Shown here: in pieces, positions 1 through 11,218 of the stretch
Position numbering within the stretch: position 1 is the first letter of the stretch
Layout of the letters: every line of letters begins with the position of its first letter
DNA from: Dipteronia dyeriana
Taxonomy: Eukaryota; Streptophyta; Magnoliopsida; Sapindales; Sapindaceae
Length of the DNA: 64,000 nt
Assembly (NCBI GenBank): GCA_032871835.1
Contig: CM065299.1
Span: 99,268,652 to 99,332,651 of the forward strand
Direction: 5' to 3'
Position numbers and translations under genes: made by a program
The notes under the pieces: generated by a model
The model's input: only the letters and a program-made list of their open reading frames with translations
The model's database searches: none
Told to the model about the DNA's origin: nothing

Positions 1-3000
1 CCTATATAACCGGTATCTCAGGGTGGCCGGATTGCTGACAGTGCTTTATATGTGCCTAGTCGGTTCGGCAGGGGTGTCGGATCTCTAACACCTGACTTCT
101 CAGCCTCTCGAGCACTTTCACCCACCATGGCAGGTATCGGCGCTACGAGTTTATCTTTGATTACAAAGATGATTATGATAAAAATTTGAACACCATTTTC
201 GGCTTCTTTATTAATTGATCTAAAAATTAAAAATACCAAGAATAATTAGAAGAGCTAAAAAACAAAAACAAACTAAAAATCTCTTAAACAAAAATTGAAA
301 GTAACTAAGCTATCTATCTCAAGAGCAAGTTTTTTTTTTAAGACTAAGTTCTATCATCCTTGAGCTTGTGTAGGGTCTTCAAAAGATAATATTGATCGTA
401 CATTCACCTATATCTCGGCTCGGGCTTCGCTTCTTTTTCTGATTTCCCATTGGTTGATCGTCTGCTCTTTTAAGAATTAAATCTTTGAGGTGATCCTCCA
501 TGATAAGTGTCTCGATATGGTCTCTTAGTTGGTAGCACATTGATGTGTCATGACCATATTCTTAATGGAACATGCGGTACTTTATTATGTCTCTTCGGGC
601 ATAGATTGGCTGTCTATGAGGATATTTGACTAGCTTTTGATCCTCTACGATCGCCAGGATTTCCTCTTGTTTCTTGGTGAGGGGAGTATAGTTGGTGTAT
701 TGACCATGAAACTTTCTATCATTTCGACTGCTTCTACGATTGCTTATGTCACTCTCCTGATGAACACCCTTCAGGTTCTTTATATAACCATCACTTATTT
801 TAGCATTCTCCCTGGGGCATCCCCCGTGTACATAACTTCCCTCATAACTCCTCTTCTTCAACCATTACATAACTGTCTGCCACATCCATCAGGTAGGCGT
901 ACGTATCTAGGCACTTCCTCCTCAAATCGAAGGAAAGCCAACCCTTTTATAGGTTGTTGGTGAAGGCGGCCACCATAGCCTCATCATTAGGGTTAAGGAT
1001 CCCTAACACTTCTAGAGAGAATCTTTTCAGGTAATCTTTTAGTTACTTGTTCTTTCCTTGTTTGAGGTTGGCGAGGTGAGCTACTGACTTCTTCTGTTGT
1101 ATGTTCCTCAAGAATTGTCATGAAAAAACATGGGTTAACTCTAGAAAATTCTTGAGTGTTCCCTAAGGAATCCTTCCAAACCACCTAGACCCTAAATACC
1201 CAAGTGTTTGCGAGAACGTCAAGCACAACAATGGGTCATTGTAAGAGTATTGTGTCATCTCACTTCGCAAGCGTCTCACGTGTTCTTTTGGATCCGTGTT
1301 CACTTTAAATTGCTTGACCTGAGGCATTCTGAATCTTTTCAGAAACTGGGTTTGGAGAATACTGTTCACGAAGGGGCTTTCAGAATCGTCATTCAGTAAA
1401 TCTTTACGCCCCTAGTGATGTTCTAATGCTTCCACCATCTAGGTTCATTTTTGTATCAAGATATCTCTCTTATCTTCTGGCTCATTATCCATTCCCAATC
1501 GCTGATGGTCGATGGGCTCTTGTTGGAAACTTAGTGGGGATTTGCCTCATCGGCGTGTTCTGCGGGGTGGTTGGTCGCTGTCCTCTGACGAGCTAGATCG
1601 ATCCCGCCTTTGAACTACTGTACACGTTTGATACCGATCTTGCCTCCCCCATCTGATAATTCCTTCATCTCTCATTTGGGGTCATTCCTCATTTCCATGG
1701 TAGTCCGCTCTTTCTCTACTAGACTTACGAGGGGCACCTGGGTCACTTCCATTATTTCAGAACATACCTTAGGGTGCCACCATAGGTGTGGACAATTGAT
1801 ATGGCGATGTCAGATTAGTAGTTGTTGTTATATTAATTCCCTGTCTAGCGGCATCTTCAATGGCTCTCCGTATGGACACTTGGACCTACTAGAATGCATC
1901 TGAAAAAATTACCGGGGGAGCGTTTATGAAGGTTATTACAGCTTGACTAGTTGAAGTTAGAGTCACTGAAGGTTGACTTCCTCTAACAGTATTGGCGTTT
2001 ATCGGGTCAGGATCGTTACTAGCACGTAGGGTACCAACATCATTTTTTCATGTTTTTCCCATGTAAACAAGTCACCAAGGATGTCTCCCAGTTTTGTCTA
2101 TTTACAAGGGTTTGGGTGAATCGTTAGTGAAATACTAACACAGCAGAATGCATTTCACCAGGTTTACCCGATAACGTACCCGAGTGTTTTTTCCCAGTAG
2201 AACAGGTATCTCGGGGTGGCTGGATTGCTGACTGTGCTTTATATGCACCCAGTCAGTTCGGCAGGGGCGTCAGATCTCTAACACCTGACTTCTCAGCCTC
2301 TCGAACACTTTCACCCACCATGGCAGGTGTCAGCGCTATGAGTTTATCTTTGATAACAAAGATGATAATGATAAAAAATTGAACACCAATCTTGGCTTCT
2401 TTATTAATTGATCTGAAAATTAACAATACCAAGAATAATTAGAAGAGCTAAAAAATCTCAAACAAACTAAAAATTTCTTAAACAAAAATTGAAAGTAACT
2501 AAGTTATCTATCTTAAGAGCAAGTTTTTTTTTTGAAGACTAAGTTTTGTCATCCATGAGCTTGTGTAGGGTCTTCAAAAGATAATGTTGACCATACCTTC
2601 GCCTATATCTCGGTTCGGACTTCGCTTCATTTCCTGATTTCCCATTGGTTGATCGTCTGATCTTTTAAGAATTAAATCTTTGAGGTGACCCTCCCTGATA
2701 AGTGTCTCGATGTGGTCTCTTAGTTGGTAGCACTTTGATGTGTCGTGACCACGTTCTTAATAGAACATGCAGTACTTTATTGTGTCTCTTCGGGCATAGG
2801 TTGACTGTCTATAAGGATATTTGACTAGCTTTTGATCCTCTACGATCGCCATGATTTCCTCTTATTTCTTGGTGAGGGGAGTATAGTTGGTGTACTGACC
2901 ATGGAACTTTCTGTCATTCCGACTGCTTTTACGATTGCTCTTGTCACTCTACTGGATTTCTATATAGCCATAACTTTTTTTGGTGTACTTCCCGAGGTGA

Positions 3001-4265
3001 CCCTTGTGTACATAACTACCCCCTTCAGCTAGCCACTCTTATTCAGCCATTGCATAACTGTCAGCCACATCCATCAGGTATGCGTACATATCTGGGCACT
3101 ACCTCCTCAAATAGAAGAAAAGCCAACCATTAAGTAGGTTGTTGGTGAAGGCGACCACCACAACCTCATCATTCAGGTTATGGATCCCTGACACTTCCTG
3201 AGTGAACATTTTCAAGTAATCTTTTAGTTACTCGTTCTTTCCCTATTCGAGGGTAGCGAGGTGAGCTACTGACTTCCTCCTTTGCATATTCCCCAAGAAT
3301 TATCATGAAAAAGCCTGGGTTAACTCTAGAAAATTCTTGATTGTTCCTTGAGAGAGCCTTCCAAACCACCTAGACCCTAAATCTCCAAGTGTTTGTAGGA
3401 ACATCAAGCACAACAATGGGTAATTGTAAGCGTATTGTGTCATCTCAGTTTGAAAACATCTCCCGTGTTCTTTTGGATCTGTGATCGCTGTAAATTGCTC
3501 GACCTGAAGCATTCTGAATCTTTTTAGGAACTGGGTTTGGATAATACTGTTCAAGAAAGGGCTTTCAGAATCGTTGTCCTGTAAATCTTTAAGCCTCTGG
3601 CGATGTTCTAATGTTTCCACCTTCTTGGTCAATTTCAGTATCAGGATATCTCGCTTATCTTCTGGCTCGTTATCCATTCCTGATCGTTGATAGTCGATGG
3701 GCTCTTGTTGGAAACTTAATCGAGATTTTCCCTTTCGGTGTGTTCTGCTGGGTGGTTGGTCGATGTCATCTGACAAGCTAGATCGATCCCACATATGAAC
3801 TCCTCTACAGATTTCTTCTAGCTCAAAGTCCGCTTGCTACCGATCTTGCCTCCACCGTTCCATAATTCCTTCATCTCACCTTTGGGGTCGTTCCCCCTTT
3901 CCATGGTGGTTCGCTCTTTCTATACTAGACTTACGGGGCGTGCCTAGGGTCACTTCCATTTTTCAGAACATACCATAGGGTCTCAGGCTACTATAGGTGT
4001 GGACAATTGATATGGCGATGTCAGATTAGTAGTCGTTGTTATATTGATTCCCTGTCTAATGGCGTCTTCAATGACTCTTCGTAGGGACTCTTAAATCTGT
4101 TGGAATGCATTTGGAAAAATTATTTGGGGAGCGCTTGTAAAGGTTATTGTAGCTTGACCAGTTGAAGTTGGAGTCACTATGGGCAGGCTTCCTCCAACAG
4201 TGTTGGCGTTTATCAGGTCAAGATCATTACCAGCACATAGGGTACCTGTATCATTTGGAGATTGG
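1..4265. repeat. Tandem duplication of a ~2.05 kb gypsy gag segment
   Basis: Bases 12 to about 2060 match bases 2205 to about 4262 in the same orientation with an offset of about 2193 bp. Both copies contain the same landmarks in the same order: an AT-rich stretch with a poly-T run, then gag-coding sequence on the minus strand. By eye identity is roughly 85-90 percent, with independent stops and small indels in each copy, so the duplication is not recent. About 140 bp of unique sequence (2061-2204) separates the copies. The left edge of copy 1 lies at the window edge, so a further copy could lie outside. Confidence 0.85.
380..2060 (-). pseudogene. Ty3/gypsy gag, tandem copy 1 (broken)
   Basis: This is a decayed capsid-precursor (gag) gene of a Ty3/gypsy retrotransposon read on the minus strand. 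Recognisable pieces in order are the retrotransposon-gag core near 1369-1163 (KRFRMPQVKQF, then DPKEHVRRLRSEMTQYSYND), its continuation at 1184-993, and the C-terminal part at 861-562 (KFHGQYTNYTPLTKKQEEIL, then QPIYARRD). Reading on past 562 gives EYGHDTSMCYQLRDHIETLI after a single stop, which is the usual end of this gag type. Several frameshifts and stops make it non-functional. It lacks the gag N-terminus that copy 2 retains. Family assignment is confident; lineage within Ty3/gypsy is not. Confidence 0.8.
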
Positions 4266-4288
4266 CTTCCATCCCTGCCATTTGCCAT
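2575..4288 (-). pseudogene. Ty3/gypsy gag, tandem copy 2 with original start (broken)
   Basis: This is the copy next to the LTR and it keeps the gag start. The ATG is at 4288-4286, and the first 65 residues (MANGRDGSQSPNDTGTL...) are open to 4091. The gag core follows at 3794-3303, with KRFRMLQVEQF, DPKEHGRCFQTEMTQYAYN and GDLGSRWFGRLSQGTIKNF. The continuation lies at 3369-3178 and the C-terminal YTPLT-type segment around 2900-2800. Gag would form the virus-like particle that packages element RNA. At least three frame breaks separate the pieces. The start codon sits about 200 bp inside the LTR boundary, as expected for a 5' gag. No protease, integrase or reverse transcriptase is seen; those would lie left of the window or are lost. 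Confidence 0.82.
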
Positions 4289-4472
4289 GTTGCTGTTTCA
4301 CGTGTCTTTTTTTTTAGAGAACTCTGTTTGCGAGTTTGTTGTTTACTTACGTATATTCTAACCCTGGTAGAACAGACAATCCACCCCTTAGCACCCTCTT
4401 TTTTTTAGGCTTGCTAGAGTATCTCGATGTTTCGTCTGTTTATGTTTGTTCCTCGAAGTTGAGTTCAACACA

Positions 4473-4489
4473 CTCCTTCTAGCGTTAGT
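4473..4489 (-). other. Putative primer-binding region of the gypsy element
   Basis: On the minus strand the bases directly inside the LTR read ACTAACGCTAGAAGGAG. The GCGCTAGAAGGAG-type sequence is, as far as I recall, common just inside gypsy 5' LTRs in plants. It does not match the tRNA-Met primer. The call is made from position and resemblance only. Confidence 0.35.
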
Positions 4490-5440
4490 TGTTGACGGTG
4501 ATTTTTGGATTACGTAAGATTAATCAAACAGATGAGTATAGATCGACAATTGAATTACAAATTAGAATAAGCAAAAGTAGATAGGGCGCACGATTTTATA
4601 TGGTAAAACTCCAAAGTGAGGAAACATCCATGGTTACCGGTGATGGCGAGAAGAATTCATTATGGATAGAATGATTACACACTCAATCTCTCCTTTTTTG
4701 GCGTATTTCTCTCTTTCTCTTTTGTGTATATTTTTTAAGGGTTGTTCTCTCTCTCTCTACATTGAGATTATGGGTCTATTTATACATGCAGAGAACCCTA
4801 ATTCTTGATATGCAAATAAGGAAATATGATGGTGTTTAATTAGGACTGGTTACTTATTGAAGTCGTCTTTATCTTCTTTCCTGTTTCGGAGATCTTGTGT
4901 ATTCGTAGGATTTTAGTTGAATGGTCCGCTTATGACTTGTTTTCTGATCGGTGTGCAGTATTCTAGAAGAGCAGAGTAATTACTTGATTTAGACTCGTTT
5001 CCTGTTTGGTGCTTATCCTTCTGGAAGCTTTGAGTTCTTCTCTGAATAGAATTCTCTGACACTTTAAAGGAAATAGGGATATTTCCTTATTGGTGTACGA
5101 TTCTAGATTTCTTGTTTGAGTAAGATCATTCTTCTTCGTATTTGAGTCGTAGTTGCTTTTAATGTCTCTCACGTGTTGTTTAACTGACCAGTTATCTACT
5201 CCCGATTAGACCTTTTTTGTCCCAATCGGATGGTCTTGACCAAGTTGTCTTCACCCGATCGGCTAGTTTCCCTGAGCAGGTTATTTATGCCCGGTCCGTA
5301 AGTTTTCCAGACCATCTTGGATAATCTTGACTAGATCTTAAGATCATCTGTTAATTTCCATTGGTTGATCTTTCTTGACTCTTATGATGTGGCATATCTA
5401 ATCATGCTGACTTGTCATGCTATCAAAAATTCCTATAACA
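4490..5440 (-). mobile_element. Complete 5' LTR of the minus-strand Ty3/gypsy element
   Basis: The segment begins TGTTGACGG and ends CCTATAACA, giving the TG...CA ends and short inverted TGTT/AACA termini of an LTR; length is about 951 bp. The gag start lies beyond the left edge (minus strand), so this is the 5' LTR. A TATA box is visible on the minus strand at 4784-4777, followed by a CT/GA-rich leader. The partner LTR is not in the window, so no LTR-LTR divergence or 5-bp target duplication can be scored. Confidence 0.75.
4777..4784 (-). promoter_or_regulatory. TATA box of the gypsy LTR promoter
   Basis: TATAAATA on the minus strand, within the context ATGTATAAATAGACCC, in the middle of the LTR at the expected U3/R position. 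A run of AG/CT dinucleotides follows downstream. Confidence 0.6.
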
Positions 5441-5619
5441 GTGTTTATAAAATTAATATAAGTCTATATAATATATAAATTATTATTATCAGAAGTTTTG
5501 AATTCATACCAATAAAGACCACATTGTTGCTTACTACATTGTTGCTTACTGAGAAAACGCTCTAAAGACATGAATGGTATTTCAAGAATTTTATAAAAAA
5601 TTAGTTTGACCTATATTAA
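5441..5619. other. Short spacer between gypsy LTR and LINE
   Basis: AT-rich sequence containing an 18-bp direct repeat (ACATTGTTGCTTACT twice near 5522-5550). No gene is seen. Confidence 0.5.
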
Positions 5620-6006
5620 ACTGAACAGCCGCCGCTGTTGTCACTCTCCATCCTAGATTCAGTCCGACCAAGATCCGCCGCCGTCACTCAACCCTCTTCA
5701 ACCCAATTGCACGTCATTTGTCGTTGCTCTCCGGTCTCGTCGCAATTCGCACCGACAGCCAGATCCTGCTTAAAACTTCGTCGCTTCGATCACACATCGC
5801 AACAGTTGCCGTTGCTCTCCGACCTCGTCGCTGTCCCGTCGCACGTCTGTCTCTACTGCTCTGCCTCATCATTATTTTGTTGCACCTACGACTAGATTGC
5901 CCAGCTTTCAGTCCTTGCTCCGTCTTTCATCTGTAATTTTTTGTTTTAAGAGGAGATCCGGAAAAAAATTAAAACATAAAACTTGATTTCAAGTTTGTTT
6001 AGAACT

Positions 6007-7360
6007 ATGGCTTCTACGGAGATATCGGATCTCTTTCCAGAGCTTGAACCACGGTTAGAGCCTCTTCAATCCAAACTAACTCCTATATGGATGGACTTTT
6101 GAACCCCAAACCTGTAATGAAATCTTATGCCCAAGCAATCTCCTCGGCCATTGCTCTGGTTTCTTCAGCTCCGGAGAAAAAGGTGATTATGTTACAGTCA
6201 AAGTCAATGCGAAAGCTTACGAAAAACAGTTGAAACTTTATAGCTACTCTCTTATTGGTCGAGTTGTCTTGTCAAAGGGAGATGAACGATGGAAGATATT
6301 GGCTCTTAAAGAAAAGATTCAATCCATTTGGAAATTAAACTCTCAATATCGTCTCATCTCTCTTGGACAGGGTTTTTTCCAGATACTTTTAAAATCTGAG
6401 GAAGATAAAGCAAAAGTTTGGGGCATCGGATCACTCCATTTGAAACTTGAAACTCTAAAGCTTCAGCCATGGACTCAGAATTTTAATCCTAACACACACG
6501 CACAAACGCTCAAATTTGGGAGCGATTTTATGATTTGCCTTGGGAATTTTGGCACCCTTAAATTCTTTCAAACATGGCACGTGAGATCAGAATTCCTCTA
6601 AAGTTTGACAGAGCTACCCTAGAGGTTGATTATGGCCACTTTGCTCGCATGTTGGTAGATGTTGATCTTTCTAAGCCTTTTCCTGATTCCATCATGATAG
6701 AGGTTAGGGAAGATTGTTTGTTTCCAACTCCTTACTTTGAGAATGTTCCAAGTTTCTGCTCGGTTTGTTGCTTTATTGGTCATTCGGCCACCTCTTGTCA
6801 CCATCCGACCTGATTTACAGGGAATGTCACTATTGAGCCAAAAGATAAGAATCTAAAAAGATGGAGATCCAGGATTAGACAAGAGTACAAACTGAAACAT
6901 AAGTCAAGTGATGTTCTGACTTTTTGAGTCTTTGAGACTATCAAATCGGGTATTTATGACATTACGACTAAACCTGTTATTCCAAGTAGGTCAACTTTAG
7001 ACCTGGCTGCTTCTTCTAGTTCACTCAGGCCAATCATTCCTACTAGACAAAGGGATGCATTGAAAGAAGATGTTTATTTGTATGATTCCATAGATCCATT
7101 ACACACTGACCATGTAGATATCAATGTCATGACAGATCCTGTTATTGCTCATATAGAGCCCTCGATAGATCCTTCTATGGTTGAGCCACATTTGCACACT
7201 CTTGAGGGTGAAGTTAGTTCTGACACTAATTGTAAAGGCACCGAATAAGACTTCAGTCGTCCCATAAGTTTAGACATCATAAGTATTCAAGGAAGAGTCT
7301 CCTGGGTAGATCAAGTGGAAGATTCAGGTTGGAAGGAGGTTACTACTAAAAAAAGGTAAA
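6007..7360 (+). pseudogene. LINE ORF1 (DUF4283 / zinc-knuckle RNA-binding protein), broken
   Basis: ORF1 of plant L1 LINEs makes a nucleic-acid-binding protein that coats element RNA. The likely start is ATG 6007 (MASTEISDLFPELEP). The DUF4283-like region spans about 6230-6800 and contains GRVVLSKGDERWKILALKEK, RLISLGQGFFQILLKSEEDK and, in another frame, LKFDRATLEVDYGHFARML and LSKPFPDSIMIEV. A CCHC knuckle (C-x2-C-x4-H-x4-C) lies at 6757-6798. At least two stops (near 6100 and 6811) and one frameshift (near 6510-6570) inactivate it. The tail after the knuckle (6814-7360) is low in recognisable motifs, as is usual for this protein. Confidence 0.78.
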
Positions 7361-7437
7361 TAAAAAAATAAAAAAAAAACAGGTTACCAGTGTTGTTTCT
7401 CCCGAAACTAGGGCTATTAAACATAAATTATTACAAT

Positions 7438-9207
7438 GATTGTCCTTCATTGGAAATATAGAGGTATTGCAAACAGGGATACCTAACGTACTTTTAAAGA
7501 GTTTTGTTCTCGTCATAGACCGAATTTTGTTTGCATTGTTGAACCGTTGCATGATTTTGATTCAATTTCACCTATTTTTTATCGCTCTATGGGGTTACAC
7601 TTCATTGGTGTGAATGCTAGAGGTACTCCTTGTATGTAGATTTTTGGGTCTACTGTTTTTTAAGATACTACTAGTGTTCTGCCTCACTATCAACATGTCA
7701 CTATTTCTCCTACTTTTTGTGGGACTATCCATTGGATTTAATTTATTTATGCTAGTGTGAACTACATCACCCGTAGATCTCTTTGGAGCTTTCTTATGGA
7801 CATTGTTGGTTCGGATGTTCCGTGGCTTGTGGTCAGGGATTTTAACTCGGTTTTAAACGCTCATGAAACTACTGGTAACGCATCTACTATCTCCTGTGAT
7901 GATTTTCGTGCTACTTTAACGGTTTGTGATCTTATTAAAATTGAAACGAATGGAGTTTTTCATACTCGAATTGGTCGAGGTAGGCGAGGTATTGTTCTTT
8001 CTCGATTAGATAGAGCTGTTTGTTCCCATTCTTTCCTGACTTCTTGGTCACAGATAGCTTGTGTTACCTTGCCTAGATCTCATTCAGATAATCACCTTTT
8101 GTTGGTTTCTTGTTCTACGTGTATTTCCTCTGGTACACAACCCTTCAAGTTTCAAGGTATGTGGTTCTCTCATCCCTTCTTTCTTAATTTGGTTAGATCG
8201 GTTTGGTCTTCCTCTATTACTGGGAATGGTACTGGGGTTGTTGTTCAAAAATTGAAGCTATTGGACAAGGCATTGAGGAAGTGGAATTGGGGATATTGCC
8301 ATGGATGTCACTAAGGCTAATGAGAAAGTGATGCTTATTCAGGGCATGATTGGTTCTGAAGGCTTTTCGGATGATCTTTTTCGTCTTGAGACTACCACTC
8401 TTGCATATTTGGATATTGTTCGAAAACAACAAGAGATTTTTTTTAAAGAGAATAGTAGAGTCAAGTGGCTTGCTGAAGGTGATCGGAATTCTAATTTTTT
8501 TCATTCTCTAATGAAGCGTAGAGGGGGAAATAAATCTCTTTCCTTTATTCAAAATGGTGAGAATATTTCTTATGATCCTACTGATATTGGTGAGCACGTT
8601 TCCTTTTTTTATTAGCATCTCTTTTCGGATCTTGACAACGATAGTTCAGATCTCTCTATAATTAAAGAGCATGTGCCTTCATTGTTTACTATTGATGAGA
8701 ATGCCTTGATTCTCCGGGTTCTCTCTTTTGATGAAGTGAGGAGTATGATTTTTGCCATGGATTATCATTGTTGGGAAATTATGGGACAGGATGTGGTTTT
8801 AGCCATGCAGGATGTTTTTCATACTGGTCGAGTTTTTTCGGGATTAAATTCTAATTTCTTGGTTCTTATTTCGAAGATTCAGAACGCTCTTTTTGTCTAT
8901 TAGTTTTGCCCGATTGCTCTTGGTAATTTCCTGTTTAAGGTTATCACTAAGATTGTTGTTGATCGTTTGGCCGGAATTTGCTCCTGCATTATCTCTTTAA
9001 ATCAATTTAGCTATATTAGGGGTCGTCAAATTGGTGATTGTATTGTTGGTACTTCTGAATGTTTTAATGTGTTGAATAATGGTAGTCGCGGTAGGCACTT
9101 TGCTTTAAAAATAAACATTCGAATGCCTTTTAATTCCATTAGTTGGCTTTTTATCTTTGAAGTCCTTTGGTGTTTTGGTTTCTCTGAGAGTTTTATTGGT
9201 TGTGTAG
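7438..9207 (+). pseudogene. LINE ORF2 left half: AP-endonuclease and N-terminal reverse transcriptase, broken
   Basis: ORF2 nicks target DNA and reverse-transcribes the element. The endonuclease begins near 7438 (LHWKYRGIANRDT). Its middle is in an open segment 7757-8314 with WLVVRDFNSVLNAHETTG, SRLDRAVCSHSFL and SHSDNHLLLVSCS, matching the GDFN and SDH motifs of this nuclease class. GDFN has become RDFN and SDHHP has become SDNHL, so key residues are altered. The linker 8301-8615 contains KWLAEGDRNSNFFH. The reverse transcriptase starts near 8673; FCPIALGNFLFKVITKIV and QFSYIRGRQIGDCI are early RT motifs, and ALKINIRMPFNSISW stands where the first catalytic Asp motif (KIDIRKAFD) is expected. 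MDYH runs directly into CWEI (about 8760-8780), so an internal piece has been lost. The reading frame ends at the copia junction 9207/9208. Confidence 0.82.
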
Positions 9208-10564
9208 TGTTGGGGTTTATGCCCTAAAGATGTAATTTGTAAATGGATTTATGAAATAAATAAAAGGAAAAGTTCAATTCATTTTTGTTGTGTTGTTTAT
9301 TTTATAACTTGTGCATATATTTAACATCCAAGATTGCAGGATGTAATCTTCAACTGTGTATATGAGTGTCATACACAGATGGATACAGTAAGAGACCTGC
9401 AATTTAAAGAGTCCATAGATAACAAATAAAGTTGGGTACTTTATTTGTGGTTAATCTATAGCTGTGGTCCATTCCGTAATGTACGGTGATTCTATCCTAA
9501 ATCATTCATATGAGATATGGGAATGGAGACACCTTGTATGATGTGATCATATAGGACTGGGCCATGATCTATATGAAATCTCACCAAGATCCGTTTACCG
9601 ATGGGATTCATATATATCAACTAATGATGGCTATATGTGAGTGATCTTAATCCTGAGTGTCTTATCAACTCCTTCAGGTTAAATCGTGGTCTTTGATATA
9701 CCATGGGTGAGGTTAGATGCATTTCCTGATCAATATACTCCGTATGTTAGGATTGCGGTTTGGCTTGTGGCTGGGAAGATTTGTACACAATAGTGGAATC
9801 CACTCCTTCTTATGAGAAGTAAATAGTAGTTCCCTTAAGGGTTGATTCGGGGCTTGGACAATATGAGCACTCTCCTAGTTTCGTGAGGAAATAGGATTTA
9901 TTATTCATTATAGAATCAACGGTACTTAAAAGATATATGTAATTAGAGGGGTATAACGGATATTATGACCCAGCTCTAATTATGAACTGCTGTGAAAGAT
10001 CACACCATGTGTAATAGTTATATCGATGGACACCGAGTTGTATCGGTCTGTGTAAAAACGTATACAGTTGAGAGAGTACAACTTCGGGTTTTTAGTGGAA
10101 TAACACCGGAGTTAATAATCAAGAAATATTAATTAAAGAGTTTAATTAATGATTCCGATGATTATTGAAGCTCAAAAAACTGTAGGTCCATTAGGTCTCC
10201 TTGCTAGCCCGATCGATTTAGGTAACAAGGGTCACGGTTAATTAATTGGATTGTCCAATTAATTGTGTTACGAAAGTGACACGTATTTATTCAGGAAGTA
10301 ATTGAATAATGAGATTATTTAATTAATGAATTTTAATGATTATGATAATTAAATAATTAGATTAGTTAATTGTGTGATTAATCATTAGTTGGAGGGTGTT
10401 GATTGATATTTAATTTTTAAAGATAAGATCATTTGATTATTTTATTTTTATTAAATTAGATATTTAATTTTGAATTTAAAGAGTTTAAATTCAAAACAAA
10501 TTGATTAATTTCTTTAAAGATATGAGATATCTTAAAAGATTTAAATCGATGAGTTTTATAAATG

Positions 10565-10597
<33 letters not shown>

Positions 10598-11190
10598 ATT
10601 AGATAATAAAGAATGATTAACACAAACTTAAAAGAGACAGTTGCACATCAAGTATCTTGAGTTGCAATTAAAAAGCAATTATATGTGTGAGACAAGACAC
10701 GCATTATTGGAATAAAAAAAGGTTGTGTGGTCTGGTGTGCGTAAGTGAATAAAGAAAACTATGGTTTTGGTGTGTATTGTGCAGTCGTGCACTATTGACA
10801 CAAAAGAATATATGTATATTTCAAAAAACTGGAATTTTTCTAGTGGGTTTCACTTGAGAGAAAAAGTTTCTTCAATATTCTCTACATCCTCCATTCAAGT
10901 TCCTGAGACCGTGACATGCCCACACGCAGTTATCAGTCGTTGGAGATAGCGAGGAAGATCGAGTTGTTCATATAAGAGCATATCGTAAAGTGAAGAAGCC
11001 TTCAAACGTTGGTAAGATTTTCTTCTTCTACTTTATATTGATCACAATTTTCTGTGTTTACATATTGTATGTATTAGTTCCGAAAAATAATTATGATCCC
11101 AATTTCACTGGTCCTAGATACAGATTATGATCCGTATAAAATTTTTAAAACATTACTTCCGCTGCTTGACCGGTGAACAGGGTTCCAACA
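9208..11190 (+). repeat. Copia 5' LTR
   Basis: Begins TGTTGGGGTTTATGCCC and ends GGTTCCAACA (TGTTGG...CCAACA inverted ends). Length is 1983 bp. It is followed two bases later by the primer-binding site. It shares landmarks with the 3' LTR throughout, including a GTCACGGTTAATTAATTGG segment and a TA microsatellite. Confidence 0.92.
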
Positions 11191-11192
11191 AT

Positions 11193-11204
11193 TGGTATCA
11201 GAGC
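11193..11204 (+). other. Copia primer-binding site (tRNA-iMet)
   Basis: TGGTATCAGAGC, the standard complement to the 3' end of initiator tRNA-Met used by plant copia elements. It lies two bases inside the LTR end. Confidence 0.92.
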
Positions 11205-11218
11205 CAATTCTCGTAATG

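Larger units (their letters stand above)
5620..9207 (+). mobile_element. L1-type LINE, left part (5' UTR, ORF1, start of ORF2)
   Basis: A GC-richer leader (about 5620-6006, with repeated GTTGCTCTCC and CGTCGC motifs) precedes a broken ORF1 with a DUF4283-like domain and CCHC knuckle. A broken ORF2 with endonuclease and the first half of reverse transcriptase follows. The element is cut at 9207 by a copia retrotransposon and resumes at about 17343. The order of parts is that of plant L1-type LINEs with an RNase H domain. There is no intact reading frame longer than about 185 codons. Confidence 0.85.
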
